DNA from: Bradyrhizobium sp. CCGUVB4N
GTDB lineage: Bacteria > Pseudomonadota > Alphaproteobacteria > Rhizobiales > Xanthobacteraceae
Length of the DNA stretch: 64,000 nt
Direction: 5' to 3'
Assembly: GCF_024199945.1 (NCBI RefSeq)
Contig: NZ_JANADP010000001.1
Coordinates: 3,472,001 to 3,536,000 of the forward strand
A program made the translations under genes and the position numbers. The notes under the pieces were generated by a model. That model was given only the letters and a program-made list of their open reading frames with translations, ran no database searches and had not been told where the DNA came from. Below, one piece after another: positions 1 through 11,563 of the stretch; position 1 is the stretch's first letter; every line of letters begins with the position of its first letter.

Positions 1-225
1 ATCCTGCGCGCCGCGGCGCGGCTCTATCACGATCTGACGCAGATCCTGCGGCTTTGCGTCAGCGACCGCTTCAAGCCGGAAACCGCGGGCTCCGACCTTC
101 AACGCGTGATGGCGCGTGCCGGCGATGCGCCGGATTTCTCCTCGCTCGAGGCACGCGTGAAGGAGACGCAGGGCGAGGTGCGGCGCGTGTTCAGTGCGCT
201 TCTGGAAGGGAAGTCGTCTGCTTGA
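1..225 (+). CDS. glnE: Glutamine synthetase adenylyltransferase/deadenylase, C-terminal end (partial)
   Basis: Frame 1 is open from the window edge to a TGA at 223-225 and encodes 74 residues. The helical sequence (AAARLYHDLTQILRLC near the start, then FKPETAGSDLQRVMARAGDA) resembles the extreme C-terminus of bifunctional GlnE, which adenylylates and deadenylylates glutamine synthetase in response to nitrogen status. Only the tail is present, so no catalytic motif can be checked. The last 35 bases overlap the 3' end of the convergent fdsD. The call is from memory of the family and is moderately sure. Confidence 0.62.
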   Translation: MLRAAARLYHDLTQILRLCVSDRFKPETAGSDLQRVMARAGDAPDFSSLEARVKETQGEVRRVFSALLEGKSSA

Positions 226-427
226 GCGAGGTGAGGGCTTCGAGCACGTTCGGCTCGAGGCCTGCGCCGCCGGCATCGAGATGCGCGAAGATCGCGCGCT
301 TCATCCGCGGATCCCAGAACTTCCTGATGTGGTCGGCGATCCCCGGCACGGCCTTGTCGTGGCCCTGGCTGCGGAAGAACGTGCCGATCTGGTTGGCCAT
401 GTAGACGAGGCGGTCAGGCGACGACAT
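191..427 (-). CDS. fdsD: Formate dehydrogenase subunit delta
   Basis: This 78-aa product starts MSSPDRLVYMANQIGTFF and has the FDS-delta pattern (MANQIGTFF, HIRKFWDPRMKRAI). FdsD is a small subunit needed for an active NAD-dependent Mo formate dehydrogenase; in Rhodobacter it is associated with cofactor maturation. The ATG at 427 lies inside the end of fdhD (14-base overlap), as expected for the last gene of the operon. A longer upstream ORF is possible but would run further into fdhD. The 3' end overlaps convergent glnE. Confidence 0.9.
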   Translation of the reverse strand: MSSPDRLVYMANQIGTFFRSQGHDKAVPGIADHIRKFWDPRMKRAIFAHLDAGGAGLEPNVLEALTSLKQTTSLPEAH

Positions 428-1244
428 GAATGATCTCCGGAGCACGATGAGCCGTGATGCGGCCCTGGTGCGTGAACACTTCAAACCCGTCGCTGCGGGC
501 AATTGCGATCAGCGTGATGCCGGCGGCTTCCGCGGTGCGGACCGCGAGCGCGGTGGGGGCGGAGACCGCGACCATCACCGGCGCGCCGACCGCCGCGGTC
601 TTCTGCACCATCTCCACGGAGACGCGGCTCGTCAGCAGCACCATGCCGCCGCTCGCGTCCGTCCGGCTGCGCGCCAGCGAGCCTGCGAGCTTGTCGAGCG
701 CGTTGTGGCGGCCGACGTCCTCGCGCAGGGCCATGAGGCCATTCGCGGGCGACCAGAACGCCGCCGCGTGGACCGCGCGGGTCTGGATGTTGATCGCTTG
801 CAGGGGCGCAATGGTCTGCATCGCCGCCATGATCTGCTCGGGCGAAAAGGTCTGCCCCGGCGGCACGATCGCTGCGGGCCGTACGGCTTCGGCGATCGAG
901 TCGATGCCGCAGATGCCGCAGCCGGTGGGGCCGGCAATGTGGCGGCGACGTTCGCTGATGCGCGCGGCGTCTTCAGACTCCAGCCACATGCGCAGCTCGA
1001 TGCCGTCGTCGAGGCGGACCACATCGAGCGACTTGATGTCGTCGACCGATTTGATGATGCCTTCGTCCAGGCTGAAGCCGACGGCAAAATCCTCGAGGTT
1101 CTGCGGCGTCCCCATCATGACGGCATAGGTGCCGCCATTATAGGTCAGCGCCAGCGGCGTCTCCTCGGGGATCAGCCGCGCCCCGTCGGACGCGACACCG
1201 TCGCGCCAGATTTCGCGGTCGATGGCCTGGACAGGCACGTGCAT
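414..1244 (-). CDS. fdhD: Formate dehydrogenase accessory sulfurtransferase FdhD
   Basis: This 276-aa protein is the cytoplasmic sulfur carrier that passes sulfur from a cysteine desulfurase to the Mo-bisMGD cofactor, which formate dehydrogenase needs for activity. The FdhD signature cysteines are visible as GPTGCGICGID near residue 110, and DVGRHNALDKLAG near residue 180 is the conserved GRHNA motif. It starts four bases after the fdsA stop and overlaps fdsD, so the genes are translationally coupled. Length is normal for the family. Confidence 0.95.
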   Translation of the reverse strand: MHVPVQAIDREIWRDGVASDGARLIPEETPLALTYNGGTYAVMMGTPQNLEDFAVGFSLDEGIIKSVDDIKSLDVVRLDDGIELRMWLESEDAARISERRRHIAGPTGCGICGIDSIAEAVRPAAIVPPGQTFSPEQIMAAMQTIAPLQAINIQTRAVHAAAFWSPANGLMALREDVGRHNALDKLAGSLARSRTDASGGMVLLTSRVSVEMVQKTAAVGAPVMVAVSAPTALAVRTAEAAGITLIAIARSDGFEVFTHQGRITAHRAPEIIHVVA

Positions 1245-1248
1245 CCGG

Positions 1249-4122
1249 TTACTCCGCGGCCTCGGCCGGCGCGATGCGACGGGAGTGCCGCGCCTGCTCG
1301 TCGTAGCTCTTCTGCCAATCGGACGGGCCGTTCGATGGCGAGATCTGCACGGCGGTGACCTTGTACTCGGGACAGTTCGTCGCCCAGTCCGAATAGTCGG
1401 TCGTGATCACGTTGGCCTGCGTGTCCGGATGATGGAACGTCGTGTAGACGACGCCCGGCGACACGCGGTCGGTGATTTCCGCACGCAGCGTGGTCTCGCC
1501 GGCACGGCTCTGCAGCCGCACCCAATCGCCGTCGTGCACGCCGCGCGTTTCGGCGTCATGCGGATGGATCTCGAGCCGGTCTTCGGCATGCCAGACGACG
1601 TTCTCGGTGCGCCGTGTCTGCGCGCCGACATTGTACTGGCTGAGGATGCGGCCCGTGGTGAGGAGCAGCGGGAAGCGGGGACCCGTGCGCTCGTCGGTTG
1701 CGACATATTCGGTGACGACGAACTTGCCTTTGCCGCGGACGAAGCCGCCGATATGCATCACCGGCGTGCCTTCCGGCGCCTTCTCGTTGCAGGGCCACTG
1801 CACCGAGCCGAGCTCGTCCAGCTTGGCGTAGGAGACGCCGGCGAAGGTCGGCGTCAGTGCGGCGATCTCGTCCATGATCTCCGAGGGATGGCTGTAGTTC
1901 ATCTCCAGGCCCATCGCCTTGGCGAGCGCGATGGTGACCTCCCAGTCGGCCATGCCGTTCTTCGGCGACATCACCTTGCGCACGCGCTGGATGCGGCGTT
2001 CGGCATTGGTGAAAGTGCCGTCCTTCTCGAGGAAGCTCGAGCCGGGCAGGAACACGTGAGCGTAGTTCGCGGTCTCGTTGAGGAAGAGGTCGTGGACGAT
2101 GACGCATTCCATCGCCGACAACGCCGCCACCACGTGCTTGGTGTTGGGATCGGATTGAAGGATGTCCTCGCCCTGCACGTAGAGTCCCATGAACGTGCCT
2201 TCGATCGCGGCATCGAACATGTTGGGAATGCGCAGGCCCGGCTCCGGATTGAGCTTGACGTTCCAGAGCGCCTCGAACTGGTCGCGCACGGCGTCGCCCG
2301 AGATGTGACGGTAGCCGGGCAGCTCGTGCGGGAACGAGCCCATGTCGCAGGAGCCTTGAACGTTATTTTGGCCGCGCAGCGGGTTCACGCCAACGCCGGG
2401 ACGGCCGATATTGCCGGTCGCCATCGCAAGGTTCGCGATCGCGATCACCGTGGTCGAACCCTGGCTGTGCTCGGTGACGCCGAGCCCGTAATAGATCGCG
2501 CCATTGCCGCCGGTGGCGTAGACGCGGGCCGCTTCACGCAGCGTCTTCGGATCGACGCCGGTGAGGATGGCGGTCGCTTCCGGGCTATGCTTGGGCTGGG
2601 CCACGAAGGCGGCCCATTCCTCGAACTCGCTCCAGTCGCAGCGCTCGCGCACGAAGGCTTCGTTTACGAGACCTTCGGTGACGATGACATGCGCCAGCGC
2701 CGTCACGACGGCGACGTTGGTGCCGGGCATCAGCGGCAGATGCAGCGCCTTCACGTGCGGCGATTCCACCATCTCGGTGCGGCGCGGATCGATCACGATC
2801 AGCTTGGCGCCCTGGCGCAGCCGCTTCTTCAGGCGGGAAGCGAAGACGGGGTGAGCCGAGGCCGGGTTGGCGCCGATGATCATCGCGACGTCGGTATCCT
2901 CGACCGAATCGAAATCCTGCGTGCCGGCGGAGGTGCCGAACGTGACCGAAAGGCCGTAGCCGGTCGGGGAGTGGCAGACGCGCGCGCAGGTGTCGACATT
3001 GTTGTTGCCGAAGCCGGCGCGGATCAGCTTCTGCACCAGATAGGTTTCTTCGTTGGTGCAGCGGGACGAGGTGATGCCGCCGATGGCGTCACGGCCGTAT
3101 TTCTTTTGGATGCCGCGCATCTTGGCGGCGGCGAACGAGAAGGCTTCATCCCAGGACACTTCGCGCCAGGGATCCTCGATCCGCTCGCGGATCATCGGGT
3201 TGAGGATACGTTCCTTGTGATTGGTATAGCCCCAGGCGAAGCGGCCCTTGACGCAGGAATGGCCGCGATTGGCCTTGCCGTCCTTGTAGGGCACCATGCG
3301 GACGACTTCCTCGCCGCGCATCTCGGCCTTGAAGGTGCAGCCGACGCCGCAATAGGCGCAGGTGGTGACGACGGAGTGCTCGGGCTGGCCGATCTCGATC
3401 ACCGACTTTTCCGTGAGCGTCGCGGTCGGGCAGGCCTGCACGCAGGCGCCGCAGGAGACGCATTCGGAGCCGAGAAAACTCTCGCTCATGCCGGGCGAGA
3501 CGCGGCTGTCGAAGCCGCGGCCAGAGATCGTCAGCGCGAAGGTGCCTTGCACTTCCTCGCAGGCGCGGACGCAGCGCGAGCAGACGATGCACTTGGAGGG
3601 ATCGTAGGTGAAGTAGGGATTGGATTCGTCCTTCGGCATCCAGGCGGCATTGATCTCGCCGTGGGACTTCGCGAAGACGTGGTTCTCGCCCTCATAGCCG
3701 TAGCGTACGTCGCGCAAGCCCACGGCACCTGCCATGTCCTGCAATTCGCAGTCGCCATTGGCGCCGCAGGTGAGGCAGTCGAGCGGATGGTCGGAGATGT
3801 AGAGCTCCATCACGCCTTTGCGCAGCTTCTTCAGCCGCTCGCTCTGGGTGTGGACGACGAGGCCGTTCATGACCGGCGTCGTGCAGGAGGCCGGCGTACC
3901 GGCGCGGCCCTCGATCTCGACGACGCAGAGACGGCAGGAGCCGAAGGCGTCGACCATGTCGGTCGCGCAGAGTTTGGGGATCTGGTGGCCGGCGTCCATC
4001 GCGGCCCGCATGATCGAGGTGCCCTCGGGCACCGTGACCTCTTTGCCGTCGATGGTCAGCGTCACCATCGTTTCCGACTTGGAGCGCGGCGTGCCGTAGT
4101 CGATTTCTTCGATCAGAGACAT
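1249..4122 (-). CDS. fdsA: NAD-dependent formate dehydrogenase, alpha (Mo-bisMGD) subunit
   Basis: This 957-aa catalytic subunit oxidises formate to CO2 at a molybdenum bis-MGD centre. Domains in order: an N-terminal NuoG-like 2Fe-2S domain (CGSCRLC-type cysteines near 40-65), a 4Fe-4S region (CLTCGANGDCEL), two ferredoxin-type 4Fe-4S motifs (CIVCSRCVRAC and CVSCGACVQACP), the prokaryotic molybdopterin domain opening with CAYCGVGC, and a C-terminal molydopterin-dinucleotide domain. VDTCARVCHSPT has cysteine where FdhF-type enzymes have selenocysteine, so this is a Cys enzyme. The ATG at 4122 is chosen because AGGAGA sits just upstream; an upstream in-frame ATG at 4179 falls inside fdsB. Confidence 0.96.
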   Translation of the reverse strand: MSLIEEIDYGTPRSKSETMVTLTIDGKEVTVPEGTSIMRAAMDAGHQIPKLCATDMVDAFGSCRLCVVEIEGRAGTPASCTTPVMNGLVVHTQSERLKKLRKGVMELYISDHPLDCLTCGANGDCELQDMAGAVGLRDVRYGYEGENHVFAKSHGEINAAWMPKDESNPYFTYDPSKCIVCSRCVRACEEVQGTFALTISGRGFDSRVSPGMSESFLGSECVSCGACVQACPTATLTEKSVIEIGQPEHSVVTTCAYCGVGCTFKAEMRGEEVVRMVPYKDGKANRGHSCVKGRFAWGYTNHKERILNPMIRERIEDPWREVSWDEAFSFAAAKMRGIQKKYGRDAIGGITSSRCTNEETYLVQKLIRAGFGNNNVDTCARVCHSPTGYGLSVTFGTSAGTQDFDSVEDTDVAMIIGANPASAHPVFASRLKKRLRQGAKLIVIDPRRTEMVESPHVKALHLPLMPGTNVAVVTALAHVIVTEGLVNEAFVRERCDWSEFEEWAAFVAQPKHSPEATAILTGVDPKTLREAARVYATGGNGAIYYGLGVTEHSQGSTTVIAIANLAMATGNIGRPGVGVNPLRGQNNVQGSCDMGSFPHELPGYRHISGDAVRDQFEALWNVKLNPEPGLRIPNMFDAAIEGTFMGLYVQGEDILQSDPNTKHVVAALSAMECVIVHDLFLNETANYAHVFLPGSSFLEKDGTFTNAERRIQRVRKVMSPKNGMADWEVTIALAKAMGLEMNYSHPSEIMDEIAALTPTFAGVSYAKLDELGSVQWPCNEKAPEGTPVMHIGGFVRGKGKFVVTEYVATDERTGPRFPLLLTTGRILSQYNVGAQTRRTENVVWHAEDRLEIHPHDAETRGVHDGDWVRLQSRAGETTLRAEITDRVSPGVVYTTFHHPDTQANVITTDYSDWATNCPEYKVTAVQISPSNGPSDWQKSYDEQARHSRRIAPAEAAE

Positions 4123-4132
4123 TGTCGTTCTC

Positions 4133-5689
4133 CTATTCCGCGGCCTGAAGCGTGGTCGGGGCCGGGACAAAATCTTCACGGAAATGCTTCAAAGCGCTGA
4201 GCACGGGGTAGGGCGTGAAGCCGCCGAGTGCGCAGAGCGAGCCGAATTTCATGGTGTTGCAGAGGTCTTCGACGAGCGCGAGGTTTTCGCTGACCCGCTC
4301 GCCGTTGATGATCTTTTCGATGGTCTCGACGCCACGGGTCGAGCCGATCCGGCAGGGCGTGCATTTGCCGCAGGATTCGACGGCGCAGAATTCCATGGCG
4401 AAACGCGCCTGCTTGCGCATGTCGACGCTGTCGTCGAACACGACGATGCCGCCATGGCCGATCAGGCCGTCGCGCGCGGCGAAGGCTTCGTAGTCGAACG
4501 GGGTGTCGAACAGGGCGCGCGGGAAATAGGCGCCGAGCGGGCCGCCGACCTGCACGGCGCGGACCGGGCGTCCGGTGAACGTGCCACCGCCGATGTCGTC
4601 GACGAGCTCGCCGAGCGTCACGCCGAACGCCGTCTCGAACAGCCCGCCCTGGCGGATGTTGCCGGCGAGCTGGATCGGCATCGTGCCGCGCGAGCGGCCC
4701 ATGCCGAAATCGGCGTACGCCTTGGCGCCCTCGGCGAGGATGAAGGGGATCGCCGCGAACGACAGCACGTTGTTGATGACGGTCGGCTTGCCGAACAATC
4801 CATGATGGGCCGGCAACGGCGGCTTGGCGCGCACCAGGCCACGGCGGCCTTCGAGGCTCTCGAGCAGCGACGTCTCCTCGCCGCAGACGTAAGCGCCGGC
4901 GCCGACGCGCACCTCCATGTCGAAGCTATGCGTCGAGCCGCCGATCCTGTCGCCGAGATAGCCGCCGCGCCGCGCGGCCGATATCGCGGCATTCATCGCC
5001 GCGACCGCGTGCGGATATTCACTGCGGATGTAGATGTAGCCCTTGGTGGCGCCGACGGTGATGCCTGATGTCGTCATGCCCTCGATGACGAGGAAGGGGT
5101 CGCCTTCCATGATCATCCGGTCGGCAAAGGTGCCGCTGTCGCCTTCGTCGGCGTTGCAGACGATGAACTTGCGGTCGGCCTTGGCCTGCTGCACCGTCTT
5201 CCACTTGATGCCGGTCGGGAAGCCCGCGCCGCCGCGGCCGCGCAGGCCGGAGGCAGTGACTTCAGCCAGGATCGCGTCCGGGCCGAGCGAGAGCGCGCGC
5301 TCAAAACCCTTGTAGCCGCCATGAGCGCGATAATCCTCGAGCGAGCGTGGATCGATCACGCCGCAGCGGGCGAAGGTGAGGCGGGTCTGGCGCTTGAGCC
5401 ACGGAATTTCGTCCGCGACGCCGAGCCGCAGCGCGTGCGGCCCATTGCTCGCCATGGACTCGAACACGGAGGCGACATCCTCCGAGCTCACCGGACCGTA
5501 GGCGACGCGGCCCTTGAGGGTCGCCACCTCGACCATCGGCTCCAGCCAATGCAGGCCGCGCGAGCCGGTCCTGACGATCTCGATCGGCAGGCCGCGCTTT
5601 TCCGCGATCTGCTCGAATGCTGCGACAACCTCGTCGGCGCCGACGGCGACAGCGGTCGCATCGCGCGGAACGAAAATCTTCATCTTCAT
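4133..5689 (-). CDS. fdsB: NAD-dependent formate dehydrogenase, beta (FMN/NADH) subunit
   Basis: This 518-aa flavoprotein takes electrons from FdsA and reduces NAD+. It has an N-terminal thioredoxin-like 2Fe-2S domain fused to a NuoF-like module: the FMN/NADH loop GRGGAGFPTGIKW is near residue 160, and ESCGKCTPCRIGS near residue 440 carries three of the 4Fe-4S cysteines. The ATG at 5689 (MKMKIFVPRD) overlaps the fdsG stop by four bases (ATGA). Longer upstream readings would run into fdsG coding sequence. The stop is 10 bases before the fdsA start. Confidence 0.96.
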   Translation of the reverse strand: MKMKIFVPRDATAVAVGADEVVAAFEQIAEKRGLPIEIVRTGSRGLHWLEPMVEVATLKGRVAYGPVSSEDVASVFESMASNGPHALRLGVADEIPWLKRQTRLTFARCGVIDPRSLEDYRAHGGYKGFERALSLGPDAILAEVTASGLRGRGGAGFPTGIKWKTVQQAKADRKFIVCNADEGDSGTFADRMIMEGDPFLVIEGMTTSGITVGATKGYIYIRSEYPHAVAAMNAAISAARRGGYLGDRIGGSTHSFDMEVRVGAGAYVCGEETSLLESLEGRRGLVRAKPPLPAHHGLFGKPTVINNVLSFAAIPFILAEGAKAYADFGMGRSRGTMPIQLAGNIRQGGLFETAFGVTLGELVDDIGGGTFTGRPVRAVQVGGPLGAYFPRALFDTPFDYEAFAARDGLIGHGGIVVFDDSVDMRKQARFAMEFCAVESCGKCTPCRIGSTRGVETIEKIINGERVSENLALVEDLCNTMKFGSLCALGGFTPYPVLSALKHFREDFVPAPTTLQAAE

Positions 5690-6162
5690 CGTTGTGCCTC
5701 CGCGACCAGCGCGTCGATGCGCTTCTCGTCGAGCCGGCCGACGAGGCGGCCGTCGAGCATCGCCGACGGTGCGGTCGAGCACAGCCCGAGGCAGTAGATC
5801 GGCTCCAGCGTGACGCGATCATCCGCAGTGGTGTTGCCGAGCGAGACGCCGAGCTTCGCTTCGGCGCGCGCAGCCAGCGCGTCGCCGCCCGCGGCCTGGC
5901 AGGCTTCGGCGCGGCACAGCTTCAGCACGTGGCGGCCGGCCGGCTTGTGGCGGAAGTCATGGTAGAAGGTGAAGACGCCATGGACTTCGGCGCGCGACAG
6001 ATTCAGCGCCTGCGCCACCATCGGAATCGCGGCCTCCGGCACATAGCCGAACGCTTCCTGGAGTGCGTGCAGAATGACGAGCGTCGCGCCTTCCTGCCCG
6101 GCATGTTCGGCGATGATCTCGGCGCCGCGCGTTTCTTCCCAAGGCTCGTAAACCGCTGTCAT
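5686..6162 (-). CDS. fdsG: NAD-dependent formate dehydrogenase, gamma (2Fe-2S) subunit
   Basis: This 158-aa NuoE-like subunit is first in the fds operon. Its 2Fe-2S ligands appear as LCRAEACQAAGG (C-x4-C) and YCLGLCSTAP (C-x3-C). The chosen start MTAVYEPWEE gives the usual family length; the frame is open further upstream but that part has no family similarity and would enter the regulatory region. FdsG relays electrons within the soluble FdsABG complex, which resembles the NADH-input arm of complex I. Confidence 0.93.
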   Translation of the reverse strand: MTAVYEPWEETRGAEIIAEHAGQEGATLVILHALQEAFGYVPEAAIPMVAQALNLSRAEVHGVFTFYHDFRHKPAGRHVLKLCRAEACQAAGGDALAARAEAKLGVSLGNTTADDRVTLEPIYCLGLCSTAPSAMLDGRLVGRLDEKRIDALVAEAQR

Positions 6163-6385
6163 TCTCGTTCTCGATCTGAGCGTCCCTTCCGCGCAAACTA
6201 TTTGGAATCGTTCGAAGATCAATAAAGCTGTCTCATGCTGCGATTGCGAATTCAGATCGATTTGAAAACGCAATCGGTCGATACGAAGTGCTAATGAAAC
6301 CTGTATTGACTGCCGGTTTTTGCGTGTTGGTGCAGGCCCGGCGTGATAGCTTGTATGCCACCACAGAATCCGAGGGGACGGCCGG
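6163..6385. promoter_or_regulatory. Divergent fds / LysR promoter region with inverted repeat
   Basis: These 223 bases separate fdsG (minus) from the LysR gene (plus), the usual place for LysR-type control of a target operon. A perfect 8-base inverted repeat, CGATTGCG at 6241-6248 and CGCAATCG at 6269-6276 with a 20-base spacer, lies midway and is a candidate operator. The region is AT-richer than the flanking genes. Binding by the LysR protein is inferred from position only. Confidence 0.5.
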
Positions 6386-7282
6386 TTGATCGACAAGCTT
6401 GAACTGCTGCTGGCGCTGGCCAAGGAGCGGCATTTTGGACGGGCAGCGGAGGCCTGCGGTGTCACCCAGCCGACCATGTCGACCGGGCTGAAGCAGCTCG
6501 AGGAGATCCTCGGCGTGATGCTGGTCCAGCGCGGGTCCCGGTTTCAGGGATTTACCCCCGAGGGCGAGCGGGCGCTGGACTGGGCGCGGCGGATCGTGGG
6601 CGATGCCCGCGCGATGCGCGACGAGATCAACGGACTGAAGCATCAGCTCTCCGGCGAGATCCGCATTGCGGCGATCCCGACGGCACTCGGAATGGTCGCG
6701 TCGCTGACGACGCCGTACCGTGCGCGGCATCCCGAGGTGCGTTTCAGCATCCGCTCGACGACCTCGTCGGAGGTGCTGGGGTTGCTCGAAAATCTCGAGG
6801 TCGATGCCGGGCTGACCTATATCGAGAACGAGCCGATCGGGAAGGTGCGCACCATTCCGCTCTATAACGAGAGCTATCGCCTGCTCACCGCGCCCGATGG
6901 GATGTTCGGGGATCGCGAGACGGTGACGTGGAAGGAGGTCGGGCAGGTGCCGCTGTGCCTGCTGACACCCGACATGCAGAACCGCCGCATCATCGACCGT
7001 GCGCTGCGTTCGGTCGCGGCGGAGGCGACGCCGACACTAACCTCGAACTCGCTGTTGGTGCTGTTCACCCACGTCAAGACCGGGCGCTGGGCGAGCGTGA
7101 TGCCGGCCAAGCTCGCCGAGACGCTTGGCCTGTCGTCGGACAAGGTCCGCTCGATTCCGATCACCGACCCCGAGGTCAATTACAGCATTGGCCTGGTGAT
7201 CCCGCAGCGCGATCCGATGACGCCGCTGATCGCGGCACTGGTCAATGTCGCGCGCGAAGTGGCGCCGAGCCTGCAGTCGTAG
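6386..7282 (+). CDS. LysR-family regulator, probably of the fds operon
   Basis: The 298-aa protein has an N-terminal winged helix (FGRAAEACGVTQPTMSTGLKQLEE, roughly residues 17-40) and a LysR substrate-binding fold after residue 90. Translation starts at TTG 6386, preceded by the GGGGA of CGAGGGGACGG. Divergent placement next to fdsG is the classic LysR arrangement, so control of formate dehydrogenase by formate or a related effector is likely. The effector itself cannot be read from the sequence. Confidence 0.88.
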   Translation: MIDKLELLLALAKERHFGRAAEACGVTQPTMSTGLKQLEEILGVMLVQRGSRFQGFTPEGERALDWARRIVGDARAMRDEINGLKHQLSGEIRIAAIPTALGMVASLTTPYRARHPEVRFSIRSTTSSEVLGLLENLEVDAGLTYIENEPIGKVRTIPLYNESYRLLTAPDGMFGDRETVTWKEVGQVPLCLLTPDMQNRRIIDRALRSVAAEATPTLTSNSLLVLFTHVKTGRWASVMPAKLAETLGLSSDKVRSIPITDPEVNYSIGLVIPQRDPMTPLIAALVNVAREVAPSLQS

Positions 7283-7314
7283 CGCATAGTGAGATTAAGT
7301 GTGTCCGCAGTGTA

Positions 7315-7480
7315 GGTGCCACCTCTCCCCAGCGGGGAGAGGTCGGATTGCGCTTGGCGATGCGCAGCATCGACCAGCGCAATTCGGGTGAGGGCCGCAG
7401 CGACCGGTGGGAGCGTAACCCCTCACCCGGATCGCATCTTTCGATGCGACCCGCCTCTCCCTACGGGAGAGGTGCCCCCT
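7315..7480. repeat. Palindromic intergenic repeat element
   Basis: The gap after the LysR gene holds a compound palindrome. It has an outer GGTGCCACCTCTCCCC arm matched at the far side by GGGAGAGGTGCC, two internal hairpins (CTCTCCCC-AGC-GGGGAGAG and CCTCTCCC-TAC-GGGAGAGG), and a central GATGCGCAGCATCG hairpin. This looks like the dispersed REP/BIME-like repeats of bradyrhizobia. It may serve as a transcription stop between the convergent LysR and kinase genes. No ORF inside is convincing. Confidence 0.7.
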
Positions 7481-7516
7481 CGGCTCGCATCGATTCAACC
7501 AAAGCTCATCCCAGCT

Positions 7517-9847
<2,331 letters not shown>

Positions 9848-10059
9848 GCCTTCGGCCCCCTGGAAACCAGCTTACGACGAGTATCGAAAGCAGCCCCACG
9901 TCGCTTTCGAATCACAGCGATTTGAATCCAGTTTGCGCAGGCTGTCGAGAGTCAACGAAAGGTTAACGCGAAATAATTCTTATCCAACACGGAGTTCGTG
10001 CGCTTCTCTTCCGCAAACTCACGTGCGCGACGAGTCCGAAACGAGAACGTGTGACTCCA

Positions 10060-11433
10060 TCACGCGCGTGGCGGTTCGGCGTGGCTGATGACGCGCTTCA
10101 CGCTCGGGAACGCACGACGCAAGCGGCGCTCGATCGCGTCGACATGCTCGTGCACCTTGATCACGCTCATCGACGGCGTGGCGCGGCAATGGAAGTTGAC
10201 GATCTCGCCGCCCTCGGTATCGCGCACGCGCACATTATGGATGTCGTGGATCTCGCCGCCGGCGGCATATTCGGTGAGCGCGGCGGCGATGGTCTGCACC
10301 CGCTCCGGCGCGGCATCGACGCCGAACGGCAGTTCCGGTTCCAGCGGCTCGATATGGACGTCGACCTCGACATCGGCTCCGAACTCTTCCTGGATGCTCC
10401 TCTCCAGCGTATTGGCGACGTCGTGGGCGGCCTCGAGTTGCATGTCGGCATCGACCTCGAGGTCGATGCTTACGATCAGCTTGGCGCCGAGATCGTGCAC
10501 CGTGACGTGGTGGATGGCGAGGCCCGAATTATGCGCGATCACCATGATGCGGTCGCGCACGGTCTCGTTGTCGCGGGCGACCGGTACGGCGGTGAAGGTG
10601 AGGTCGGCATCGCCGAAGGCTTTGTCGACGGCGCCTTGCGCGTTGCGCTTGATCTCCTCGACGCGGTCGATCGGGTAGGTTCTGGGCACGTTGACGATGC
10701 TGTCGATGAAGGTGGTCGCCCCGACCATGCGCACGCGCAGGCGTTCGACGTCGATCACGCCTGGCACGCTGCGGATCGCGGCGGTGGCCTTCGCCTGGGC
10801 GCCTTCCGGCGCGCGGTCGAGCAGCGTCTGCACCGTGGAGCTCGCCATCCGCAGGCCGAGAGCCGCGATCATCACGGCCACCGCTGCGGCGGCCGCCGCG
10901 TCACCCCACCAGAAGCCGAAGGCTGCGAGAATCAGGCCGACGATCACGGCGCACGAGCCCATGACGTCGGAGGCGAAATGCAGCGCATCGGCGGCGAGCG
11001 CCTCGCTGCGGGTCTCCCGGGCCGCGCGGTGCAGCGCGCGGGCGCGCCAGAGATTGACGACGATATCGATCACCAGCACCACGAACGGGACGGCCGAAAT
11101 CGTCGGTGGCGGGGTTCCCTCGCGGAGGTGGCTGTAGGATTGCACCAGAATGCCGCCGGCGAGCACGTAGAGCAGGGCGGTCACGCCGAGCGCGGAGATG
11201 CTCTCGAGCTTGCCGTGGCCATAATGGTGCTCGTCGTCGGCCGGCTTGTCGGAGACCCGCACCACCGCCCAGGTGATGATGGTCGCGACCAGGTCGATCG
11301 TGGAGTGCAGCGCTTCGGAGACCAGCGCCAGCGAGCCGATCGCGATGCCGACCACGAATTTGGCCGCCGCCATGCCGCCGCTGGCCAGGATCGAGATTGC
11401 CGCGACCGATGTCTTGTCGTGTTGTCCGCTCAT
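10060..11433 (-). CDS. Cation diffusion facilitator transporter with extended C-terminus
   Basis: This 457-aa protein is much longer than a typical ~300-aa CDF exporter. The membrane part (about 1-205) has the paired metal site: HSTID (His43, Asp47) in TM2 and HFASD (His152, Asp156) in TM5, indicating Zn2+/Fe2+/Mn2+-H+ exchange. After the first cytoplasmic dimerisation domain (about 212-290) come two further stretches of similar character (about 295-380 and 385-455), so it appears to have three ferredoxin-like C-terminal domains. The metal cannot be decided from sequence alone. Confidence 0.88.
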   Translation of the reverse strand: MSGQHDKTSVAAISILASGGMAAAKFVVGIAIGSLALVSEALHSTIDLVATIITWAVVRVSDKPADDEHHYGHGKLESISALGVTALLYVLAGGILVQSYSHLREGTPPPTISAVPFVVLVIDIVVNLWRARALHRAARETRSEALAADALHFASDVMGSCAVIVGLILAAFGFWWGDAAAAAAVAVMIAALGLRMASSTVQTLLDRAPEGAQAKATAAIRSVPGVIDVERLRVRMVGATTFIDSIVNVPRTYPIDRVEEIKRNAQGAVDKAFGDADLTFTAVPVARDNETVRDRIMVIAHNSGLAIHHVTVHDLGAKLIVSIDLEVDADMQLEAAHDVANTLERSIQEEFGADVEVDVHIEPLEPELPFGVDAAPERVQTIAAALTEYAAGGEIHDIHNVRVRDTEGGEIVNFHCRATPSMSVIKVHEHVDAIERRLRRAFPSVKRVISHAEPPRA

Positions 11434-11563
11434 GGCCGGGATTTAGCAGGGCGTTCGCGAACATCAAGCGACGATCCACAGCTATAGTCGCAAGTGAGTT
11501 GCAGGAGCGAAGCTATTGCGAATGCTTCCGAATTGAATGCTGGGCTTATGCCGCAAGCTCAGC

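Noticed and set aside
1222..4200. 992-codon open frame on the plus strand opposite fdsA
   Set aside because: It is a high-GC mirror of the fdsA frame; the product is rich in Gly/Ala/Asp/His with no domain, while the minus strand gives a textbook FdsA.
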